From the NCBI RefSeq assembly GCF_030674635.1, contig NZ_CP089978.1, forward strand, positions 1,054,001-1,118,000: 64,000 nucleotides of DNA, in the 5' to 3' direction. The notes beneath the pieces were generated by a model. That model saw only the letters and a list, made by a program, of their open reading frames with translations. It made no database searches and was not told the DNA's origin. This document shows, in pieces, positions 37,761 through 46,094 of the stretch (position 1 is the first letter of the stretch; the number at the start of each line of letters is the position of its first letter). The translations under genes were made by a program, and so were the position numbers. The DNA comes from Moraxella sp. ZY210820 (lineage in GTDB: Bacteria > Pseudomonadota > Gammaproteobacteria > Pseudomonadales > Moraxellaceae).

Positions 37761-39302
37761 ATGTGTGGAGTTGTTGGTATCGCTGGAAAATCGCCAGTTA
37801 ATCAAATGTTATTTGATGCCTTGACCATGTTACAGCATCGTGGACAAGATGCAGCTGGGATTGTTACCTGCCATGATGGTCGTTTATTTTTACGCAAAGA
37901 TAATGGTATGGTGCGTGATGTGTTCCATACTCGCCATATGAGAGCTTTGATTGGTAATTATGGTATTGGTCATGTACGTTATCCTACAGCAGGTTCATCA
38001 AGTAGTGCAGAAGCTCAACCATTTTATGTTAATTCTCCGTATGGTATTAGTTTGGCACATAATGGTAACTTAACCAATGCTGATGAAATTAAACAAGATT
38101 TATTTAAAACAGATTTGCGTCATATCAATACAGATTCAGATTCAGAAGTATTATTAAACGTTTTTGCTCATGAATTACAAAAAACTGGTAAAGTAGAACC
38201 AGATGCACAAGATATTTTTAATACGGTTGCTCAAGTACATAAGCGTTGTAGAGGTGCTTATGGTGTTGTGGCAATGATTACAGGCTATGGCTTGGTTGGT
38301 TTTCGTGATCCATATGGTATTCGTCCATTAATTTATGGTTCAAGGGAAACAGAGCAGGGTGTGGAATATATCATTGCGTCAGAGTCAGTTGCGATTACGG
38401 CTTTAGGTTTTAAAGTTGAACGTGATATTGCACCAGGTGAAGCGATTTTTATCGATGCGAATGGTCAATTATTTAGCCAACAATGTGCTCAAAATCCACA
38501 ATATCGTTCATGTATTTTTGAATATGTATATTTTGCTCGTCCAGATGCGATTATAGATGGTATATCAGTTTATAAAGCTCGCTTAAAGATGGGAGAAAAA
38601 TTAGCTCATAAGATTTTAAAAGAATGGGGAGAAAATCATCAAATTGATGTGGTTATTCCAATTCCAGATACGAGTCGTACATCTGCTTTAGAATTAGCAA
38701 ATGTATTAGGTGTGAAATTCCGTGAAGGTTTTATGAAAAACCGTTATATCGGACGTACATTTATTATGCCAGGACAACAACAACGTAAAAAATCAGTACG
38801 TCAAAAGCTCAATCCTGTAGAGCTTGAGTTTAAAGATAAAAACGTATTGTTGGTTGATGACTCGATTGTGCGTGGTACCACCTGTAATGAAATTATTCAA
38901 ATGGCACGTGATGCTGGAGCGAAAAATGTATTCTTTGCCTCTGCTGCACCAATGGTAAAATATCCAAATGTATATGGTATTGATATGCCTGTGAAATCTG
39001 AATTGATTGCATCAAATCGTAATGTTGATGAAATTTGTGAGATTATTGGTGCTGACCGTTTGATTTTCCAAGATTTGGACGATTTAAAAGATGCAGTACG
39101 TACATCAAAAGTGCCTGAATTACAAGAATTTGACTGTTCGGTATTTGATGGTATCTATGTAACAGGTGGTATTGATGAGCAATATCTTGATGATTTAGCG
39201 AATTTGCGTAACGATAGTGCAAAAAAGAAAAAAGATGGCTATATTGATGTCAATATTGATGTAGCAGCGGTGGATTTAACAGGTGTAACTGATAAAGCCT
39301 AA
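37761..39302 (+). CDS. purF: Amidophosphoribosyltransferase
   Basis: PurF makes 5-phosphoribosylamine from PRPP and glutamine, the first step of purine synthesis. The 513-residue protein has the N-terminal nucleophile glutaminase (Met removed, Cys2, [13 protein letters not shown]; then HRGQDAAG and [11 protein letters not shown]) and a C-terminal phosphoribosyltransferase domain with the PRPP loop [13 protein letters not shown]. Length is near the E. coli enzyme. It follows cvpA in the pyrD-cvpA-purF run, which may be one transcript. A palindromic repeat lies 42 bp downstream. Confidence 0.97.
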   Translation: MCGVVGIAGKSPVNQMLFDALTMLQHRGQDAAGIVTCHDGRLFLRKDNGMVRDVFHTRHMRALIGNYGIGHVRYPTAGSSSSAEAQPFYVNSPYGISLAHNGNLTNADEIKQDLFKTDLRHINTDSDSEVLLNVFAHELQKTGKVEPDAQDIFNTVAQVHKRCRGAYGVVAMITGYGLVGFRDPYGIRPLIYGSRETEQGVEYIIASESVAITALGFKVERDIAPGEAIFIDANGQLFSQQCAQNPQYRSCIFEYVYFARPDAIIDGISVYKARLKMGEKLAHKILKEWGENHQIDVVIPIPDTSRTSALELANVLGVKFREGFMKNRYIGRTFIMPGQQQRKKSVRQKLNPVELEFKDKNVLLVDDSIVRGTTCNEIIQMARDAGAKNVFFASAAPMVKYPNVYGIDMPVKSELIASNRNVDEICEIIGADRLIFQDLDDLKDAVRTSKVPELQEFDCSVFDGIYVTGGIDEQYLDDLANLRNDSAKKKKDGYIDVNIDVAAVDLTGVTDKA

Positions 39303-39343
39303 GTTATACATTAGTCTCAACTTGCTATAATGATTGATGATGG

Positions 39344-39410
39344 GTAGGGGAAAATTATATTTTCCCTGTACAAAGCTTGTGTTTATTGGGCGAATATAAT
39401 TCGCCCCTAC
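39344..39410. repeat. Double-palindrome repeat element, copy 1
   Basis: The 67-bp unit is bounded by GTAGGGG and CCCCTAC. It contains two odd palindromes, GGGAAAAT/ATTTTCCC (39348-39366) and GGGCGAAT/ATTCGCCC (39388-39406), separated by 21 bp. Copy 2 at 44047-44111 has the same plan in the other orientation. Such REP/BIME-like units commonly sit at gene 3' ends, as here after purF. Confidence 0.75.
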
Positions 39411-39454
39411 GACGCAATGGCGAATTGAATTTATTATAATATTTGATACCATTC

Positions 39455-41407
39455 ATGCAAAAATTAGCCTTTAAACCAATAGAAAATCATCAATTAGCAA
39501 AAATTTTAGATGAGTATCGGCAAAGTCGTCATTTATTTAGGTCAATTTATCGTGTAATAGTTTTAATCTTGAGTTTGATTTTTGCTATTTTGTGCTTAAA
39601 TCTTTTGGTTGGTGTTGTTTTATATGTTTTAGCATTAAGTTCAAGTATTTTATGGCATTCAGTAAGTGTATTGGTAATTGGTTTATATCTTACTGCTTTT
39701 AGTTGTGGTTTATTATATCAATATTATCGAGTTGCTTATACATCAAAAACATTGTTCAATGATACTGTAGCACATAAAATCAGTATGAATCATCAACCAC
39801 TACAAGAACAAGAATTATTACTCTATCAATTAAATCAGCATATTGCACAACAATTTTCAATCGAAGAAATAGATGTTTTTACATTAGATGAAGAAAGTAT
39901 TCATAGCTTTAGTTTTCATTTAGAGCCAAATGTTCCCTATATTTTGGTAACACGTGGTTTATTGTCTCATTTTAGCCCGCAAGATATTTATCAAATTTTA
40001 GTTGCACAATATATTTCTATTTTGTCTGGAGAAACACGGACTCGTAGTCATTATTTTATTTATTTACAAGGCTATTTTTTGACAGCATACTATGCTAATA
40101 AATTGATTTTTAAAGCAGAATATCAACTAAAACAATCATCTCCACGTCTGAAATATCGTATGCAATTTTGTTTGGGTTGGTTACTGAAAATTTTAAGTAG
40201 TTTTGATGCTTGGTTATATCAACGAATACAATGTTATTTATTTCATCAAGACTTTAGTTTAGATGGATGTATTGCTCAATATCATCACCATACCATTTGT
40301 ATGTTACAGCGTATGCAGTTATATCCTGATTTATTGTCTATACAACGTATGGATTTAGTGTATTTATCGCCATTAGCATTATTTCAATCTTATCATTTAT
40401 GGCAATGCTCACCATATCAACATATTCAACATCGTTTAGATGCATTGCGATACTTGAGTTTGGAGATGAAAATGCAAGATGTAAAGCATTATATTTTAGC
40501 ACAGCGTCATCATCAAGCTTCGAATATACAAGCGATGTATCAACAAAGTCATTTTCTTAAGCAACGTTTGTTTAAATTTGATTATCAAAAAAATAAATTA
40601 TATTGGTCTCATACAAATGTTATGACGGTTATGAGCAAACAATTTAATCCGCAAAATCGTCATATTGACCAAATTCGTCCATTAAATCCTGAGATCCGTA
40701 CTCAGCAGGCACAAATTTATTTACAGCAAATATTTCCTACGAAAGCACATTATTTACATGTATTAAGTTATATTTTTGAATTACGCAAAGTACATAGACC
40801 AAGTTTGGTACAAACCAAAGATATTAGTGCTGCTGTAACGATGGTCTTATATAAGGCAGACCAACGTTTATTAGTAGAAATTTTTGAACAATGTTGTGAT
40901 TTATTAACGATTCCGACCATTGTAGCTAAACCTTATATTCTTGCATGGTCTAAAACAATACAAAGTGATGGAGAAATTCATCTCCTGGATGCATTGATGT
41001 TTGAACGTGTAAAAGCAAAATGGCAATGGTCATGTCCAAGTCAGCCACAGACTTTAGCGGGTGTGATGGGAAGTGTAGCTCAATTAGTAGAAGCGGTGAG
41101 TTATGTGCAACCTTTTGTTATTCCGAGTAAAGTTTATGAAACGGCTTACTATGAAACATTTGGTGAATTATATCCACCCTATCGTAAGCAAGCGATGGAT
41201 TATCATTGTATTTTTCAGGAATTATCGGGTTTAACCGTAGCAGATAAATTAAAAGTTTTAACATTGATTGAACAATTATTATGGCATCATCAAAAAATTA
41301 CGCAAGATGCATTTGATGTTATTGTACTGTTATATTGGCGATTAGGTTTTGATAAAGAGCCTATACAGAAAATGCTTTATAAACGTAGTCAAATTGCAAT
41401 TTGGTAA
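39455..41407 (+). CDS. M48-peptidase-like membrane protein lacking the zinc site
   Basis: The protein has 650 residues. Two hydrophobic hairpin segments (about 33-60 and 66-90) precede a region that aligns well with M48 metallopeptidases: YILVTRGLLSHFSPQDIYQI (162-181) resembles the strand-helix before the active site. Where M48 enzymes have HExxH, this protein reads VAQYISI (183-189), so both zinc histidines and the catalytic Glu are missing. It is therefore probably a non-catalytic paralogue, perhaps a membrane scaffold. The remaining 450 residues are helical and unknown. A TATAAT box lies only 16 bp before the ATG at 39455 and no ribosome-binding site is seen; an in-frame TTG is at 39443. 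Confidence 0.7.
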   Translation: MQKLAFKPIENHQLAKILDEYRQSRHLFRSIYRVIVLILSLIFAILCLNLLVGVVLYVLALSSSILWHSVSVLVIGLYLTAFSCGLLYQYYRVAYTSKTLFNDTVAHKISMNHQPLQEQELLLYQLNQHIAQQFSIEEIDVFTLDEESIHSFSFHLEPNVPYILVTRGLLSHFSPQDIYQILVAQYISILSGETRTRSHYFIYLQGYFLTAYYANKLIFKAEYQLKQSSPRLKYRMQFCLGWLLKILSSFDAWLYQRIQCYLFHQDFSLDGCIAQYHHHTICMLQRMQLYPDLLSIQRMDLVYLSPLALFQSYHLWQCSPYQHIQHRLDALRYLSLEMKMQDVKHYILAQRHHQASNIQAMYQQSHFLKQRLFKFDYQKNKLYWSHTNVMTVMSKQFNPQNRHIDQIRPLNPEIRTQQAQIYLQQIFPTKAHYLHVLSYIFELRKVHRPSLVQTKDISAAVTMVLYKADQRLLVEIFEQCCDLLTIPTIVAKPYILAWSKTIQSDGEIHLLDALMFERVKAKWQWSCPSQPQTLAGVMGSVAQLVEAVSYVQPFVIPSKVYETAYYETFGELYPPYRKQAMDYHCIFQELSGLTVADKLKVLTLIEQLLWHHQKITQDAFDVIVLLYWRLGFDKEPIQKMLYKRSQIAIW

Positions 41408-41468
41408 AAATTATTGTTGATGAAATGAAATATGTTATAATCGACAAAAATTATTTTTGATTTTTATC

Positions 41469-42257
41469 ATGTCAAATTTATCACATCATCAACGTCAATT
41501 ATTGCAACTTATGGGCATACAACCATGGGTTGAAGTTGCTACGCCATGTGTAAAAATGCCATATTCAACAGTATGGCGAGATGATGATGCTAATGATGAC
41601 ATGACAGATGGATTAAGTTCATCAATCGCAATAGATATAAATCATCAACCGTTAGATACAAATCATGCAAATCATATAACACAACAAACTATCATTGATG
41701 AAGTTGATGAATATCAATCAGTTATCAGTTCACAACAAATTAATATCACTAAACAAATTTTAGAAAACTCATCAAATCATCGAGATTTAATCGATGAGCA
41801 TACGGTTCAAGTTGGACATCATCATGCCATTATTCAGCATAAATTTGAACAAAATATTTTTGTAGCGAGTTGTATAAGTGAACAAATCGTTTTGATGACA
41901 CAATTTGATGTGGATATTCAAGCACCGCATCATGCTGAGCGTGAAGATGTGCGATTGTGGCATAATATTCGAAATTTTTTTAATCAAATACAAATGCGTT
42001 TGACACAAAAAGAAATTCAGCATCAAGTGCTAGTATGGGGATATGATTTTATTGATATAGAACCTAATATGATGGGTTATTTTCAACAAGGTTATATTGA
42101 AGTAATTACGCAACAAAAGAAAGTGTTATTATTGGGCGATTGGCAGGGTAATGAAGTAGCTGAGCATTGGCAACAATTACCCAGCTTAGCACAAATGTTA
42201 CAGCACGCTGATGCAAAACGGAAAGTCTATCGTACAATGATGACAGTTATGCAATAA
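41469..42257 (+). CDS. Possible DNA polymerase III psi subunit (HolD-like)
   Basis: This is a 262-residue protein with weak but ordered similarity to HolD. The N-terminal HQRQLLQLMGIQPWVEVA resembles the chi-binding peptide of E. coli psi (WQLQQLGITQW). The C-terminal end LPSLAQMLQHADAKRKVYRT resembles the last helix of psi (SPALTDLRANPTARAALW). It is about twice the length of E. coli psi because of a His/Asp/Gln-rich, low-complexity insert (about residues 35-115). Psi links chi and SSB to the clamp loader. The identity is inference; otherwise this is an uncharacterised cytosolic protein. Start at the ATG at 41469. Confidence 0.5.
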   Translation: MSNLSHHQRQLLQLMGIQPWVEVATPCVKMPYSTVWRDDDANDDMTDGLSSSIAIDINHQPLDTNHANHITQQTIIDEVDEYQSVISSQQINITKQILENSSNHRDLIDEHTVQVGHHHAIIQHKFEQNIFVASCISEQIVLMTQFDVDIQAPHHAEREDVRLWHNIRNFFNQIQMRLTQKEIQHQVLVWGYDFIDIEPNMMGYFQQGYIEVITQQKKVLLLGDWQGNEVAEHWQQLPSLAQMLQHADAKRKVYRTMMTVMQ

Positions 42258-42283
42258 ATTACATATCGTTATAGGAGTCTAAC

Positions 42284-42781
42284 ATGATGATATCAACCTT
42301 AAAATTATTAACCTTATCGGCATTAACCATGACTTTAGTGGCTTGTGGTGGTCAGAAACAAGCCGATTCAACTGTAAATCAACAGCAGAGTGAAAAGAAA
42401 ATTCAGCCTGCGGTTAAATTAAGTCCAGATGCGACTATGCACGCACAACGAGCTTGGCAATTTATACAGCAAGTTGAGACGTTATTGCAAGAACAAAAAA
42501 TTGATATGCTTGATGGTTCAGTACGTCAGCCGATTCGTCAATTAACTGAAGATTGGCTCACGCAAGTGAAAATGAATGATGCAGTTACCGAAGGTAAATA
42601 TGCGATGTGTCGTAAGACTTTACAAAGTATGGATGCATGGGCAAGAGCATTACAAGATAATAGTCGAGATATTGAAAAAAGACGTGAAATGTATTTGCGT
42701 GATAAAGCTTTATGTGAAGATGCGATTAATCACCCAGAATTAGGCAATACTGACCCGAAAAAATTAGTCAATCCATCATAA
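42284..42781 (+). CDS. Small uncharacterised lipoprotein
   Basis: A lipoprotein signal peptide ends in the lipobox LVACGG, with lipidated Cys near residue 21. It is followed by a Gln/Ser-rich linker to about residue 42 and a helical domain of about 115 residues with two cysteines (AMCRKT and KALCED) that could form a disulfide. The start follows AGGAGT at good spacing; a second ATG is adjacent. The gene sits 26 bp after the HolD-like gene and upstream of zapE. No known domain is recognised, so only location (inner or outer membrane, periplasmic face) can be inferred. Confidence 0.75.
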   Translation: MMISTLKLLTLSALTMTLVACGGQKQADSTVNQQQSEKKIQPAVKLSPDATMHAQRAWQFIQQVETLLQEQKIDMLDGSVRQPIRQLTEDWLTQVKMNDAVTEGKYAMCRKTLQSMDAWARALQDNSRDIEKRREMYLRDKALCEDAINHPELGNTDPKKLVNPS

Positions 42782-42895
42782 TTTGATGATTTTTTACTTT
42801 AAATATTTAATTTTAAGCTAAATTTCGTTATACTTAACAAATTTACGCCATAATTTTATGGTAATATCCATCAATTTTTGTATGATGAGTCATTT

Positions 42896-44017
42896 ATGTC
42901 GAATTTAAGTCCAGCTCAGCGTTATGCACAAGCCATTGAATCTGGAAAATTTTTACCCGATGAAGCCCAAGCCCAAGCTGTAGCAGAGTTACAACGCATT
43001 TGGCAAGAATTAGTTGAATTTGAACAAAATTCTAAAGGATTTTTTTCATTTTTGCGTAAAAAAACACATCCTAAAGGTGTGTATATGTGGGGTGGTGTCG
43101 GACGTGGTAAAACATGGCTGATGGATCAATTTTTTGATAGTGTACCTTTACAACGTAAAAAACGTTTGCATTTCCATCATTTTATGCAACACGTTCATAA
43201 AGAATTAAACAAATTATCTGGGCAGCAAAATCCGCTTGATACTGTTGCAGATAAAATTTGTGAAGAAGCTTTAGTCATTTGTTTTGACGAATTTTTCGTT
43301 TCAAATGTGACTGATGCGATGATTTTAGGTGATTTATTCCATAAATTGTTTACACGCGGTATTACCTTAGTGGCGACATCAAATATTGCACCAGATGGTT
43401 TATATAAAAATGGTATTCATCGAGATAGATTTTTACCAACCATTGATTTAGTCAATAAAAATTGTACGATTTTAAATGTTGATGCGGGTGTAGATTATCG
43501 TTTGCGTGTATTAAAACAAGCACAATTATTTAAATCACCATTATCGCCAGAAACTACACAGTGGTTACAAGGGCGTTTTGATGCATTAATTGGTGGTCAT
43601 CAAGTACAAACAGGAGCGATTGAAATTAACAATCGTCCTGTACAAACCATTGCTTATAGTGATGATATTTTATGGTGTGATTTCCGTGAATTATGTTTAA
43701 AGCCACGTAGCCCTGCAGATTTTATTGAATTAGCGAACCGTTATAATACTATTTTAGTCAGCGATGTTCCGCATTTACATGATGTATTATCTGATGCGAC
43801 ACGTCGTTTTATTTATTTGGTTGATGAGTTTTATGACCGTAGTGTGAAATTAATTTTAACATCGCAAGATAGTATTATTGAACTCTATCAAGGCGAAAAA
43901 TTAGCGTTCGAAATTGAGCGGACACGTTCTCGTTTATTAGAAATGCAATCTGATGATTATCTCAATTCATTACATCGTCAAATTGAAGCTAAGGCAACAG
44001 ATAATGAAGTATTATAA
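42896..44017 (+). CDS. zapE: Cell division protein ZapE (AFG1-like ATPase)
   Basis: ZapE is a P-loop ATPase that acts on the Z ring late in division. The 373-residue protein has NLSPAQRYAQAIESGKFLPD at the start, Walker A GVYMWGGVGRGKTWLMD (near residue 65), FHHFMQHVHKEL, Walker B ALVICFDEFFVSNVTDAM and the sensor region GITLVATSNIAPDGLYKNG, then the arginine segment HRDRFLP. All match the AFG1/ZapE family. I start at the ATG at 42896; a TTG at 42878 is in frame. A palindromic repeat and a terminator follow. Confidence 0.94.
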   Translation: MSNLSPAQRYAQAIESGKFLPDEAQAQAVAELQRIWQELVEFEQNSKGFFSFLRKKTHPKGVYMWGGVGRGKTWLMDQFFDSVPLQRKKRLHFHHFMQHVHKELNKLSGQQNPLDTVADKICEEALVICFDEFFVSNVTDAMILGDLFHKLFTRGITLVATSNIAPDGLYKNGIHRDRFLPTIDLVNKNCTILNVDAGVDYRLRVLKQAQLFKSPLSPETTQWLQGRFDALIGGHQVQTGAIEINNRPVQTIAYSDDILWCDFRELCLKPRSPADFIELANRYNTILVSDVPHLHDVLSDATRRFIYLVDEFYDRSVKLILTSQDSIIELYQGEKLAFEIERTRSRLLEMQSDDYLNSLHRQIEAKATDNEVL

Positions 44018-44046
44018 TTATAGTTAATTCAATTCAAAATTGAACA

Positions 44047-44111
44047 GTAGAGGCGAATCATATTCGCCCAAGCAATTGATTTTACAAAGGGTTTATGTAA
44101 TAAACCCCTAC
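44047..44111. repeat. Double-palindrome repeat element, copy 2
   Basis: The 65-bp unit has ends GTAGAGG and CCCCTAC and two odd palindromes, GGCGAAT/ATTCGCC (44052-44068) and GGGTTTAT/ATAAACCC (44089-44107), 20 bp apart. Read on the other strand it follows the same plan as copy 1 at 39344-39410, with the GGCGAAT palindrome conserved and the second palindrome changed on both arms together. Confidence 0.75.
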
Positions 44112-44165
44112 ATTTATTGTATTATTCTGATATAAATCGACTATAATTTACCATAGGTAAAATAA

Positions 44166-44201
44166 AAAGATTGGGAGTTTTAATATTCCCAATCTTTTTT
44201 T
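44166..44201. terminator. Bidirectional terminator between zapE and putP
   Basis: An 11-bp perfect stem (AAAGATTGGGA / TCCCAATCTTT) with a 10-nt loop has TTTTTTT on its right and an A-rich run on its left, so it can end both convergent transcripts. Confidence 0.9.
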
Positions 44202-44213
44202 ATATGATTGATT

Positions 44214-45719
44214 TTATTTTGCTTGTTGATATTCATTATTTGCTTTATCAAAATTATCAAGCACTTGCTGTGATGGTTTTGGTGTAATGAGTGAAACGAT
44301 AATAATCGCAATCGTAGCACAAATAAAGGCTGGAATCATTTCATAGATATTGGCAAGATTTGAGCCTTCTACTGCTGAATCCCAATATTTAACAATTAAT
44401 GCACCAACAATCATACCTGCCAATGCACCAGCACCTGTCATACGTCGCCAGAATAATGATAGCACTACTACAGGTCCGAACGCACTCCCAAAGCCTGCCC
44501 AAGCATTTGCCACTAAACCTAAAATTTGACTTTTTGGATCTTGTGCAATAATAATCGCAATCACTGCAACTGCTAATACCATGATACGTCCCAACCAAAT
44601 AAGTTGTTTATCAGATGCATTTTTGTTGATTAAACCTTTATACAAGTCTTCTGTAATGGCTGTAGCACTAATTAATAATTGTGCAGAAAGTGTACTCATC
44701 ACTGCGGCGATAATTGCAGCGAGTAAAATACCACCAATCCAAGGATTAAATAATACTTTCGTCAATTCAATAAATACTTGTTCACGGTCTTGGCTGACAA
44801 CTGTTGCCATTTCAGGGTGGCTAAAGAAATATGGGATACCAAAGAAACCCACTGCTATCGCACCTGTTAAGCAAATAATCATCCATGTGATGCTAATACG
44901 GCGTGCTTGATGTAAGGATTTAATACTATCTGCTGCCATAAAACGGGTGATGATATGTGGCTGACCACAATAGCCTAGCCCCCAAGCCATTAAGCTTAAA
45001 ATACCAATTGCTGTTGTACCTTCTGGAAGTAAATCGGTATAACTGAGATTGGCTGCTTCGCCAGCTTGAACTAGCACCATTTGCATTTCATCAAAACCAC
45101 CAAGCTGGAATAATACAAATAGTGGAGCAAGAGTCAGTGCTAACATCATCAACGTAGCTTGTACGGTATCTGTCCAGCTTACCGCTAAGAAACCGCCTAA
45201 AAAGGTATAAATAATTGTTGCTAAAGCACCATACCACAAGGCTTGAGCATAAGGAATTCCAAATAAGTTTTCAAATAAACGTCCACCTGCAACAACGCCC
45301 GAAGCACAATAAATCGTGAAAAATAGCAAAATAATAAATGCAGGTACGACTTTTAATGCAATATTATTACCACCAAACCGATGGTAAAAATAATCAGGTA
45401 AAGTAAGAGCGTTATTTGCATATTCAGTATGCACACGCAAACGCCCAGCCACAAATAACCAGTTGAAATAAGCACCAATAGTTAAACCAATCGCTATCCA
45501 TGCTTCAACCAAACCTGCAGCATAGACTGCACCGGGTAAGCCCATTAATAGCCAGCCTGACATATCTGATGCACCTGCTGACATAGCAGTTACAAAGCTA
45601 CCTAAACGCCGACCGCCCAATACATAATCTGCGGAACTTTGTGTACTGCGATAAGCAATCATACCTATCGCTAACATAACAAAAATATAAAATGCAAACA
45701 TGATAATAGTAGGATTCAT
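44214..45719 (-). CDS. putP: Sodium/proline symporter PutP
   Basis: PutP imports proline with sodium across the inner membrane. The protein of 501 residues has about 13 hydrophobic helices and SSS-family features: YRSTQSSADYVLGGRRLGSF, AGASDMSGWLLMGLPGAVYA (sodium-site region), GYFGQ-like GYCGQPHIITRFMAADS, and AAIIAAVMSTLSAQLL. The ATG at 45719 (MNPTIIMFAFYIF) has GGAG 6 nt upstream, so the in-frame ATG six codons earlier is unlikely. putA is not adjacent. Confidence 0.93.
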   Translation of the reverse strand: MNPTIIMFAFYIFVMLAIGMIAYRSTQSSADYVLGGRRLGSFVTAMSAGASDMSGWLLMGLPGAVYAAGLVEAWIAIGLTIGAYFNWLFVAGRLRVHTEYANNALTLPDYFYHRFGGNNIALKVVPAFIILLFFTIYCASGVVAGGRLFENLFGIPYAQALWYGALATIIYTFLGGFLAVSWTDTVQATLMMLALTLAPLFVLFQLGGFDEMQMVLVQAGEAANLSYTDLLPEGTTAIGILSLMAWGLGYCGQPHIITRFMAADSIKSLHQARRISITWMIICLTGAIAVGFFGIPYFFSHPEMATVVSQDREQVFIELTKVLFNPWIGGILLAAIIAAVMSTLSAQLLISATAITEDLYKGLINKNASDKQLIWLGRIMVLAVAVIAIIIAQDPKSQILGLVANAWAGFGSAFGPVVVLSLFWRRMTGAGALAGMIVGALIVKYWDSAVEGSNLANIYEMIPAFICATIAIIIVSLITPKPSQQVLDNFDKANNEYQQAK

Positions 45720-45737
45720 GCTCTGCTCCAATTTCAA

Positions 45738-46094
45738 AATAGGGTACCGTGCAATGTTTTATCAAATAAGATGTAATATACAATAATGATGGTCTATCTT
45801 TTAAATTACAAATAATTGCACTTCAATAATGGATTAAAAATAAGATATTATCGCAAATTAACGGAAATAATAGCTAGTATTTTTAATAAGATTTATCGAT
45901 AAAAAATTAAAAATATTGGATTTTTTATAAATTTTAGTGATGTTTTTCACAGAAATAAAAATGATTTAATGTGAATGATTGATGCTTATTATGAATTTAT
46001 GTTGATTTTATGTAATTATAATATATAATACAGGAAATATTGATAATTATTATCAACATATCTTATTGGTTCATTTTTATTTATTAGGTTAATT
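45738..46094. other. Divergent non-coding region between putP and the TonB receptor gene
   Basis: These 357 bp hold no gene. They contain the putP promoter region at the left and a Fur-box-like operator (46040-46056) at the right. Confidence 0.5.
46040..46056. promoter_or_regulatory. Fur-box-like operator upstream of the TonB receptor gene
   Basis: TTGATAATTATTATCAA is a perfect odd palindrome of 17 bases that closely fits the GATAAT-x-ATTATC core of Fur sites. It lies 38 bp before the receptor ATG, where it would cover the promoter. Iron-dependent repression is inferred from this match and the gene's function. Confidence 0.75.

Noticed and set aside
39344..44111. CRISPR-like array from the two palindromic repeats
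   Set aside because: There are only two units, 4.6 kb apart and in opposite orientation, with no spacer structure or cas gene.
44389..44910. Open frames on both strands within putP
   Set aside because: Cys/Trp-rich or low-complexity translations with no ribosome-binding sites; putP itself is fully supported.
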